DNA of 64,000 nucleotides, taken from assembly GCA_030248215.1 (NCBI GenBank), contig JASANG010001006.1, positions 186,001-250,000 of the forward strand. The letters are read 5' to 3'. Under the pieces are notes generated by a model. The model did no database searches. It had not been told where the DNA came from and saw only the letters and a program-made list of their open reading frames with translations. The position numbers were made by a program, and so were the translations under genes. The DNA is from Enoplolaimus lenunculus (taxonomy: Eukaryota > Nematoda > Enoplea > Enoplida > Thoracostomopsidae). Shown in pieces: positions 23,531-32,510 of this stretch; within the stretch, counting starts at the first letter, position 1, and each line of letters begins with the position of its first letter.

Positions 23531-23793
23531 CCCCTTCTCACATTGAGTTGCCTATAGGCAACTCAGCGCAGTGTATATACCTTAAATAATATATATCGCA
23601 CCGTGTTTAACAATTGCAACACGTATACATAGTACTAAATCACCACAAGACGTGAGAGCCCCCTCGGGCTCGAGCGTCAAGCTCCTATAGCTGAGTGGTG
23701 ATGGCATACGCCTCCCACTCCAGTCACTGGAGTTCGAATCCTAGCATAAAAATAGGTCTCAGGGGAAATAGAAAATATTCATGTGAGAAAGGG
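23531..23793. mobile_element. piggyBac-like element between TTAA sites, with tRNA-like core
   Basis: CCCCTTCTCACATTGAG at the left and CATGTGAGAAAGGG at the right are inverse ends, and each side has TTAA. TTAA duplication with CCC/GGG termini is the known piggyBac pattern. Just inside the left end is a perfect 20-bp palindrome (GAGTTGCCTATAGGCAACTC, 23544-23563). A tRNA-like block lies at 23681-23747. 263 bp, no coding capacity. Confidence 0.8.
23681..23747 (+). ncRNA. tRNA-like sequence, pol III A and B boxes
   Basis: TAGCTGAGTGG fits the A box and AGTTCGAATCC the B box at tRNA spacing. CTCCCAC in the middle looks like a CCC (glycine) anticodon loop, but neither acceptor nor anticodon stem pairs properly. 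ACTCCAG-TCA-CTGGAGT makes a different hairpin. I read it as a tRNA-derived relic, not a working tRNA gene. Confidence 0.6.
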
Positions 23794-23887
23794 TTAATAT
23801 ACAAAACTTACGATCACTTTTAGCTTGGCAACAAGTTTATGATAATTTTCATTTTATATTTCTTTTTCTACAAGTTTAGACAGTGTG

Positions 23888-24054
23888 GCGTATGTAAAGA
23901 TCAGCAACGGAACGTTTTTCTACTGAACTCTAATAGAGTAAGCTTACGCTTTAGACTATTTTTTGCTTAGGTTTACGTATAAGCTTATTCTTATGAAGGC
24001 TTAGGCGCAGGAGTATGCGTATACTACTGTTACGGCCATGCTTTATACATTGTC
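23888..24054 (+). mobile_element. A/C hybrid TTAGGC-type element
   Basis: Left end is A-type (TATGTAAAGATCAGCAACGG), right end C-type (TGTTACGGCCATGCTTTATA then CATTG). The interior TTAGGC run is worn. Confidence 0.75.
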
Positions 24055-24969
24055 TGACAGTGTGAAGTGAACCATTTCATCAAGTCTAATATTGCAAGAA
24101 TCCTGCTTATTGCAAGTTCGTTTAGCTCACGGGTTTGCTTAGCTCCCGCCCAAAGGACACTCTAAAATACACAGCGCTTTACTTCCAGAGCCTCCTTATA
24201 TACTCAAGTTATAGGATTGTCTAACGCTCAAAACAAATAATCTTGATGCATTTGTTTTTAAAATTCTAGGAGGGTGCAAAATATATCCTGTCCAAAAATT
24301 TTATGAAAATTTCAAAAAAGAATACACCTTTACACAGTATAAAATAACCAGTAACGTAAAATAGCTTTCTCGCTCACTGCGCTCCCTCGTAACTCGTTAT
24401 CTGCTCCTGAAAATGAAATCCTGGCTATGCCTATAAGTAGCCCCTGACACTGGTGGCTTGCCATCAATTTGGCTGCAGACTTGCAATTAAGCCAACTGTT
24501 TTACAAAGTATTTAAGAAAGTGTTTCTAATTTCCAAATCGTTTTGCCTTATTTTCGATAACAAATTAATGAGTTATGACAGCGGCAAAATTAAGAGGATG
24601 TTACCGTTTAAAGCAACTGATAAAAAAATTACGGACGTGCGCTAAAAATACGCCGTTGGCTGTTTATAGCACTGGCGGGGACCAATGGGAGCGTCATCCA
24701 GGCCTACACGACCCAACGGAATCAAAATCATGATGTTGTATTAAGGTTTAACACTCAAAAGGATTTTGGTTTCGCGTTTGCTTTGCTCTCGAGTAGTTTT
24801 TTACCATTACAACTCGCGTGGCCGCTCGTTTTAGAAATTTCTGGATCCGCTGCTGCTGTTTAGTGAAGTGAGGTATTAAAATATGCAGATTGTAATCTTT
24901 TGCGACAAATTATGGGCCTGTCGGCACAAAATAGGTTATTTGCTTAAGTTTTCCATGCACCTCACACTG

Positions 24970-25125
24970 CCACGCAGCCAAGCGGGAGCCAGGGAAGCTC
25001 AGCCCCCCTGGAAAAATTTTGGCTCCCCTAGAACATTTTCAACTTTGCTTGCAAGTCATTAAAAACTCTTGAATGCCCTTTCTGAAAAATTTTAGCTTCA
25101 TAGCAAGGTGAACTAGCTACGTGCC
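24970..25125 (-). mobile_element. Family F hAT-like element
   Basis: GGAAGCTCAGCCCCCCTGGA, AAAAATTTTGGCTCCCCTAG, ATTTTCAACTTTGCTTGCAA, AATTTTAGCTTCATAGCAAG and TAGCTACGTGCCT are the family F blocks in reverse. Confidence 0.7.
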
Positions 25126-26173
25126 TAACCTCACAAAAGCCTCGTCCAGCTTAACGTTTCAGTTTAGCACACTGGCTGATTCAAGGAGGATGGGTAATGT
25201 TTACTGGCACATCGGTCCTGCCGTTCTAAAATTTTGCAGTCCGAGCGATTAATCTGAATCTCAGACAGTGGCGGATCCAGAAATTCGTAGAAGGCGGGCG
25301 GCGCTATATAAATTAAATTGCGAACGAGAAACCTAACTTTATTATAGGGCTAAACCTTAATACAAAATCTGAATTTTGATCCACGTTCAGGGAGTCTAGG
25401 AAAGTCTGCTTCCTCTGATCTACCAGTGTGCTTACAATGTGGTTTCCAGCGAAACAAGTGAAAAATATGACGAGTTCACAAAACACGGAGCGGTGCCATC
25501 GGCCGATGCCGCTATGGACAATCTTCGACCCCGAGCCACTAAAATTCATCGACCGCCAGGAAAATTCTTCTCTCCCCCTTCATAAATCTCTCAGTGCCCT
25601 TCAACCAATGGTTCCTAATATCCGACACACGGGTAAAACCGCCACTTATCGACTGTGAATGACTAATCGGTCCATTTTGAAGATAAATGAAAAGTCGTCA
25701 ACGCAGGCGGTGTTCCGCACCTTTCAAATATAAAATGCTTGGCCGATTTGGAATTTTCAGTTTAAATTGGATTTCACTTTGATATATGAAGTTCAATATT
25801 TCAGTTTGCTTTTGCTTTATAATATCAAAGCAAACGATATTTTCGCTGAATAAATATTTTTAAGCCACAATATATTTGTCGGCATGCATTTGAACGTTAT
25901 TTAGATAGTACGATAATAAATCGTGGTGATGTGAGCATTAGGTGCCACCATGGGAAATACTGGTTTATGTACAGTTAATCTGGCCAGTGCTCGACAGGTG
26001 ACAGGATTGCATTTCACGAATTTATTATCTTCTGATGAGGGCTTGGATAGCGGAATCTACGACAATTCGTCGCCCGACAACTTGACGCTCAACTGTGTCC
26101 TAAAGCCTGTGACACAATCTAAACATAATCCTTTGCGTAATCCTAATCCTAAGAATATGCGTAGTGGTGGGTA

Positions 26174-26250
26174 AATGTCGAGTCGATGAAATTTCGGATT
26201 AAAACGAGTCGGTCGACGAGTTATCGGGCGACGAATTGTCGCAATACCGG
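26174..26250 (+). repeat. Dispersed repeat P, copy 1
   Basis: TGTCGAGTCGATGAAATTTC, GGATTAAAACGAGTCGGTCG, ACGAGTTATCGGGCGACGAA, TTGTCGCAATAC. The copy at 30034-30108 matches closely. Both follow a stretch of TAATCCTAAG, so it may be one end of a larger element. Confidence 0.7.
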
Positions 26251-27350
26251 ATAGCGAGTGTAACGAGAAAGAATTTTTTGACCACTGATGTTTAGCAGGT
26301 TATTTCACCGCTTGGATCAAACAGGTTATTCAATCAGCCGGTAAAGCTCTTATTATAGTTAGTTCCTCTTGTCCTAACATTATTTATTGATAAATTCTGT
26401 CCCCTTCAAAACTTGTTGAATAATGTCTGTTCCCCAAATGTGCCTTTATGGACCTATTTTAAGTGTGATTTGCAGTGATGGGCTTCACACAAGAGCAGAG
26501 ATGAACATCATTCAAAAGACCATGGGTTAAACTTTTGGAGAATTTCAATGGATTACCATTGGTTTGGTGTCCAACGCTTGACCAACGTTTGACGTAAGTT
26601 TTGTTTCTTGTGCAATATTGCAAAATTTATTTATTACCATTTGGACGCTCAAGGTTATTTGTTGCTGTTTAGTTTGACGCATGTCGTAAAAATTATTTCG
26701 TCTGCACTTCAGACTTAAGGAACGTCCATAAATATTTAGGCACGTTTGGGGTGACAGAAATTGATCGGGCAAGTTTTGGCGGACAGAATTTATGAAGAAG
26801 GGACAGATTTTATCTGCAAAATTTGTCCACGGAGCGAAGTTTTTACTGGTGAAAATTGTCCAGGGGTACGGTTTCATCAGTAAAAATTGTTCTGGGGACG
26901 ATAACTTTTACCGTGACACCGCACTTACATAAATTTGCCCTGTAACAGCTTTTTCAGGCTCGTGGTCAGCCAACTCAGCATACTAGAGTGGCTAAACATT
27001 TTCAGGTGGCGCATACAAGGGTATCAGAGAACTTTCAGTCGAATTTTACTCTTTTCCGAGTGCTATAAGAGTTTTGTTGAAGAGTCCGAACGCCAAATTC
27101 AGAAACATCCGAGCTTTTCGCTTTAAAATTTAAATTAACCACAGTTTTTAAGAGTAACCTTAATTTGCAAAAGGTCCGAGCTACTCGCTTTAAGATTTAA
27201 AATTTAACCAATTAAGATTAATTACCCACCAGTGAATTTAATAATGATTATAATCTTTTGTGTTGGAAAACCTATTTCACACATACTACACTGTACAGTG
27301 CAATCATACTGCAACTACGTGGCGAAAATAACTACCGCCAGTACTGTGTT

Positions 27351-27530
27351 CATCCACGCCCGTTGCCAGCTCACCTTGTTGTTAGGGGGTGCTAACCATT
27401 TTTCACGAGGGGCATACAAGGGTTGTCGATGACCTAGAAGTAAGGTTGAATATTTTCTAGGGGAAGGCGAAATTTTTCCAGGACGAGCTGAACATCCTTC
27501 CTGGCTCCCGTTTTTGCTACGGGTCCCGTA
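27351..27530 (+). mobile_element. Family F hAT-like element
   Basis: ACGCCCGTTGCCAGCTCACC at the left and TTTTTGCTACGGGTCCCGT at the right, with GGGGCATACAAGGGTTGTCG and GGTTGAATATTTTCTAGGGG between. Confidence 0.72.
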
Positions 27531-27762
27531 TTTCATCTCATGCAATAAAAATTGTGCTGTCACAAAGTCAATTAATCATTAACGTTTGACAAATAGTGGT
27601 ATTGTGTTAAATTTGACACACTTTATATTCATAAAACAATGGGTTTTACTGTTGAAAGAACGATTCCGCCTGTTACCAGTTGTGGACTGCCGAAATTAAT
27701 AATGAAAATACGGAATGTGTAGCGTAGGCGGAGCAAAAGCAAAACATGGTTTAATCGAGTCG

Positions 27763-27885
27763 TAGGCCTAGCGTACAACCGGAAATCTGCATCCGGCTCT
27801 GATAGATAATAGAAGACCTGAACACCTGATTTTGCTCCGGAAGAACTTTTCCGGAGGCTCCGACAATATCTACGGGGCCAATGGA
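27763..27885 (+). mobile_element. Family N fragment
   Basis: GTACAACCGGAAATCTGCAT, CCGGCTCTGAT and GCTCCGGAAGAACTTTTCCG. It is the left part of an N element only. Confidence 0.5.
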
Positions 27886-28054
27886 GTACAAGAAAGCATT
27901 TTGTTGTTTATATGATTGCCTAAAGTTTGTTGCGACTCTTTGTTTCTTCAAAAATATTTCTTCTATTGGTTTCTCTTGTATATCTAAACATTTATTATTA
28001 ATATTAAATAATTATTTGCTCCTGATATTCAGTTATTAACGAACCGACCCATGA

Positions 28055-28222
28055 GTCCATGTAAAGCTCAGGAGCGGAATGATTTCTGCCGGACTGCCGT
28101 AGAGTAATATTGGATTTGTGTTTTGTTTAGGCTTAAGCTTAGGTTTAAGCTTATTACGTTTAGGATAATAGGCCTAGGAATAGGCTTATGCTCCTGTTAC
28201 GGGCCTTACCTATACATTGGAC
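28055..28222 (+). mobile_element. A/C hybrid TTAGGC-type element
   Basis: GTCCATGTAAAGCTCAGGAG (A-type) to CTGTTACGGGCCTTACCTAT and ACATTGGAC (C-type). The interior is GGCTTAAGCTTAGGTTTAAG. Confidence 0.78.
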
Positions 28223-28229
28223 ATCGAAT

Positions 28230-29070
28230 CTGCGTTGAAATATAGTCTTGTTTAAATTTTACCAAGGTATAATTGTAATCTATATTAACTTGTTTTATAA
28301 TCTGTATTTATAATTGTAAGTTAATAAATTGAAATGAATTGAATAAATTCCTCGCATTAATTCATAGTTTAGTTTTACCATCAACAGAGTATAAGTTGAA
28401 ATTGAAGTTTTCCGAACGTCTGAACAGAACCGTATAACCAGATCGTCTTCCAAGTTGAGCGGAAGTTAACTTTTCGCCGGTGGACAAAAGAATTTTCGGA
28501 TGACTTACAATCGACGTTGAAACTATTCCACGGTGGTGTGCCTAAATTGTTCTGCAGTGGGATGAGCCCCACCAGTTAGCCCTCTTTGGCTTTAAGCATG
28601 TCGTCAGGTCCGGAAGAGCCACCCCTCATCATCTGAAAGGTACCATCCCAAAGAGGGGCCTCACCCTTACAAGATTTTAAATAAAGAATTTGAAAAATAT
28701 TTTAATCATCGCACTGAGATTCCACGCACCACTGCATAGTCGGCCGCTGTTTGCGGCGTCACAAACTTATTAGTCTCTTAAAGGTGAGTTTTTAGATACC
28801 ATTTTTTTGGCTTATGTAACTGCAAAGAAACCAAAAACATAAAATATATGCATTACGGACTGTCAATATATAATAATATATGGTCAACGAAGTGCACATA
28901 ACAATAAAAATTATGGTTTAAACTGTATAAAAAATGACATTTTTATCGGCAACAACTTTTACTGAGGTTATACTCTTGTGAAATGAAATATTTCATCGAA
29001 ATCTATTTTAAACTTTAATATTTATTTCCTAAATTCATATTATTTATTTGACACTTCTTTAGGCTTTATA
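28230..29070. other. Unassigned spacer
   Basis: No exon or element recognised. Confidence 0.45.
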
Positions 29071-29079
29071 AAATACTGC

Positions 29080-29520
29080 AATATGATTGGTTGTTTAATT
29101 TTCGTTGCTATTCTCTGATTGGCCAATTGTCGGCATTTGTTCAACGCTCAAAAGCGACGTTTGATTTGTGTCGCGAAACGACATGACATCAATCATCCGA
29201 TTATTTGCCATCCATCCACGTTGTTTCTTTCTCTTTCGCTCTCATTCTACATATGTGTGTGCTGCCTGTCACTCACTCCATCGCCCCTCCTGTGGGTGTC
29301 TCTTCGTACGTCATGTTGTTATGTGTGCCTCGAGCAGTGACAATCGCGTGAGTCGTAAACTCGTTAAATCTAATTGTTTTTATTGCTCGTTCAACTCGAG
29401 TCCAAAAGACACTCACACCGCAGTTATCGCTAATGTATTTTGACTACACATTAATGTTGTTGTGTGTGTCCGAGTTTGGTCGCACATTGCTTTTTTGTGT
29501 GTGTCTAAACTCGTGTGATT
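29080..29520 (+). promoter_or_regulatory. Candidate promoter or enhancer, GTGTC cluster 2
   Basis: Two inverted CCAAT boxes (TGATTGGTTG and TGATTGGCCAATTG, 29085-29125) are followed by a pyrimidine-rich stretch (TTTCTTTCTCTTTCGCTCTC) and then four GTGTC-type heptamers: GGGTGTCTC, GACACTCAC, GTGTGTCCG, GTGTGTCTA (29292-29505). A good donor, GC then GTGAGT, lies at 29347. It could be an upstream noncoding first exon, or an enhancer 3 kb before the noc-like start codon. No conserved peptide is seen. Confidence 0.35.
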
Positions 29521-30033
29521 TATGACGGCGTTCGACATGAATTTGTCATAACAGCGTTATTATTCGCTTTTCGGGTTTAACTTTTATGTATATTTCTGGC
29601 TATGATGCGCATTATATATCAGTGTAAAATATCTGCTCGTTCGACGCTTTTTTTCTCAAATTATTTTTTGGTTCAAAATAATTTTGCCTTAAATTTTAAC
29701 TGAGTCTTAATGAATCGATTATGTTCGTGATTAATGTGTTTTGATACGTAACAGAGTTTAGTGATAGGGTTTAAAACTGAATCGTTAATTATGCAGTTTT
29801 AAAGTGCAATTTTTTATTATAATGCAACTCGCAGCTAGCGTGGCGTAGATAGATTATTTGACTGCGGGGGTGTGTTTTGTTTGCGTAGGTTACGTTTCAT
29901 GTCAGGGTGTATAATTTGTATCTATGTCAAGTCTTGGCATGACAACTTGTCGTACTACAGTGTACTAAAGCAAATGAATAAATCTAAGCATAATTTTATG
30001 TATAATCCTAAGTATATATGATGAACGACGGAT

Positions 30034-30108
30034 TGTCGAGTCGATGAAACTTTGGATTAAGTTGTCGGTCGACGAGGTGTCGGGCAACGAACTGTCGTGA
30101 TACTCGTT
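30034..30108 (+). repeat. Dispersed repeat P, copy 2
   Basis: TGTCGAGTCGATGAAACTTT through GGCAACGAACTGTCGTGATA, matching 26174-26250. Confidence 0.7.
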
Positions 30109-30326
30109 CAAAATGCTTCAATCATTAAGTTGGAAATACTTTCTGTGGGTAAAAATGTGTATCATCATATTACCAGTCGTAATGAATATTTCAAATTTCA
30201 AAACAACAATGCGAAAGCTGAAGAAATATGCTTTGTTCTAACGGAATAGCAGCAGCGTTGGAGCAGACAAGAGGTGGGGGCTCTTCCAATCTCGAAAGCG
30301 AAGCGAGCGACAACGAAGATGCATTT

Positions 30327-30405
30327 AAAAACTTTGGCAGTTTTTGTTTCAACCGGTTAGAGTAGGGCCTCTTTAGGGGTGGATTGCCCAAATGGCGCGT
30401 ATGGG
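30327..30405 (+). repeat. Dispersed repeat Q, copy 2
   Basis: CAGTTTTTGTTTCAACCGGT and CCTCTTTAGGGGTGGATTGC match 3475-3555. Confidence 0.6.
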
Positions 30406-30880
30406 AGCGTGGTTTCTCTGACCCTGAGTACCAGTGTCAAATTAGTTTTTTTCAGTGAATCTATTAGTAAAGCTAATAATTCTGTTGCAGAGTTCTACAA
30501 TACTGCTTTAGCCACTTGGTATCGCGTACTCTCACTAAGTCCAAACCATAACTTATCAGATGCGTCAGCAAAAAATTATATTTCATGGGCACCGATAAAT
30601 TTTACAGGTTCCCCTACAATTGCATTTCAAGATTGTTTACTGTTATACCGAGACTATTTAGGGGGGCACTAGCGAAATATTGGGGACTCCTTAATGCTTC
30701 GCGTGGCACGCGCTTGCAACTCAGCCGACAAAAATTCAGATTTGACATAAATTGATTTCTTTGAAGGAAGATACAAGCTACATGGGCTCCTGAAATTTAT
30801 GAAGAAACAATAAAAACACTTTTACAAGTTTAACCTGGGTGATCATATAGATCAAGTTGCAATGCTTAAGAATCACAAGA

Positions 30881-31240
30881 CAGCTTACAATTTACTAAAT
30901 GCAAAAGCATATTTTATTTTCAATACAGATAAATCTACAACGAATATTCGTTAGGCTTAGGCTTAGGTTTAGGCTTAGGTTTAGGCTTAGGTTTAGGCTT
31001 AGGCTTAGGTTTAGGCTTAGGCTTAGGTTTAGGTTTAGGCTTAGGCTTAGGCAGCTTAACATTTACTAAATACAAACGCATATTTTATTTTCAATACAGA
31101 CAAATCTACTGCGAGTATCCGTTAGGCTTATGCTTACGCTTACGCGTAGGTTTAGGCTTTTAGTCTTAGGCAGCTTACCATTTATTAAATGCAGAATCAA
31201 ATTTTGTTTTCAATACCGCTAAATCTACTACAAGTATCCG
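30881..31240 (+). repeat. Threefold tandem repeat carrying interstitial TTAGGC arrays
   Basis: A block starting CAGCTTACAATTTACTAAAT and running through TATTTTATTTTCAATACAGA to GAATATTCG occurs three times (30881, 31052, 31171). After the first copy is about 100 bp of TTAGGC and TTTAGGC hexamers in one orientation. The second has a shorter, more mutated run, and the third has none. TTAGGC is the nematode telomere unit. No terminal inverted repeats flank it, unlike the A, B and C elements. Confidence 0.85.
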
Positions 31241-31803
31241 TAGTTGCATTCATGTGCAATTTTTCTCAAATACTCTGGTTTCAAATGCTTTCGTATCATA
31301 TAAAGCTTTCTCAAACTATACACGCAACATCAAGTAATCGTCAAATAATACACGCGTTATGCTAACCGAATGTCGGGATTCAAGCCCCACCATATCCGCA
31401 GCAAAATTTTCGTGCAGAGCACAATATGGTACTGGTCAACAGATATGGAAGTCTCGATTTCGGTAAAGTCTCGGTATTTGGCAGGTCTCGGTTCCGCTTT
31501 TTTGAGTCTCGGTGGTTTGGAACAAAGACCAGAAGTTGAGGATTCAGCAAATGCATGACTGTATTGTTTGAAAGTGTCAGGTCTCGGTCTCGGTTTTTAA
31601 CCGAGACTGCACATTCCTGCTGCTCAACTTAGAAATCTACTAAATCTTTTGTATAAGGATTGTTATATATTGTCGAAAGCGGTGTTTGCGCTTGTGCTGG
31701 AACAGTGTTTAAAATACGTATTTGGGGCGGTCCAACTTTAGTAATATAAATTATAATAGGCAATCGGCTATAAATAATTTGATTGCTTCGCTATTGCATA
31801 TTG

Positions 31804-32164
31804 GCTGGGTTTCTGAAATCTTACTTATGTATTTACTTAAGTTATACATAAGTAATTACTTAAGTCACCGACTTAAGTAATTACATAACTTTTTGAGCAA
31901 AAACAAACAAGCGCCTATGGGAGCTATTGTCACAAAAATGAAGTAATAGTTTCTTTTTTGCTAAACAGACTCCACGATTATACAATTTCAATTAAACCAA
32001 GGTTAGTATGCCTCAACGGTTACTTTGTAATATATCAAAATTTGTTAGTGACTTAAGTATTTACTTAAGTATGCTTTTAAAAACGATAAAATGGTTAAGT
32101 AAGCAATTACTGAGCACGTACTTAAGTACTAAGTTGTACTTAAGTAGGGTTTTGGAAACCCAGC
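31804..32164. mobile_element. Family J element, TTAAGT palindromes, just upstream of the noc-like gene
   Basis: GCTGGGTTTCTGAAATC at the left and GGGTTTTGGAAACCCAGC at the right are inverse. Subterminal arms repeat TACTTAAGT and AAGTCACCGACTTAAGT. It ends about 270 bp before the start codon. A diverged copy lies at 45867. Confidence 0.75.
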
Positions 32165-32259
32165 AATTGTCTTGCGATGTTTAAAAGTTAGAACACAGTT
32201 AATTAAAAACAGAACCAAATATTATTTTCAGTGAAAAAATTACAAATGATTTTACAATT

Positions 32260-32435
32260 ATATTAGCCAATCAAACATTAATATTTCTTTGTAAAACGTT
32301 TTAAACGCTGACGCTTTGAACTGATTTGATTGGAAGATTCAATATTATTCTTTGAGTTTAATTGGACAAAACGCACCAATCGTTTATATCGACGTTCTCT
32401 CAACCTGTTACTGTTCGTTGATGAAAAAGTAACCA
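32260..32435 (+). promoter_or_regulatory. Proximal promoter of the noc-like gene
   Basis: Four CCAAT motifs on either strand lie within about 115 bp: CCAAT at 32267 and 32376, ATTGG at 32329 and 32361. A CTTTGAA (TCF/LEF-like) is at 32314. A weak TATA-like TTATATC is at 32384. The 5' UTR must be short or spliced, because an in-frame TAA (32430) sits just before the start. The transcription start is inferred. Confidence 0.5.
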
Positions 32436-32510
32436 ATGATCATCGAAGGAAACATGGTATCGACGCAATCGAACGGCTATCTATGCCCTGATCTTGCACC
32501 TGCAACGACA
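32436..32510 (+). other. noc: noc-like exon 1, 25 codons
   Basis: Too short for a length-filtered search. ATG at 32436 follows an in-frame TAA at 32430, so it is the first possible start; its context is weak (C at -3). A second in-frame ATG at 32454 has a strong context (A at -3, G at +4). I prefer the first because MIIEGN resembles the MVVLEG start I recall for the fly proteins. The exon ends in ACA with donor GTAAGT at 32511, phase 0. Confidence 0.85.

Noticed and set aside
30951-31060. TTAGGC run as a true telomere or proof of a nematode
   Set aside because: It is interstitial, short and next to a protein gene, and the same hexamer occurs throughout short mobile elements.
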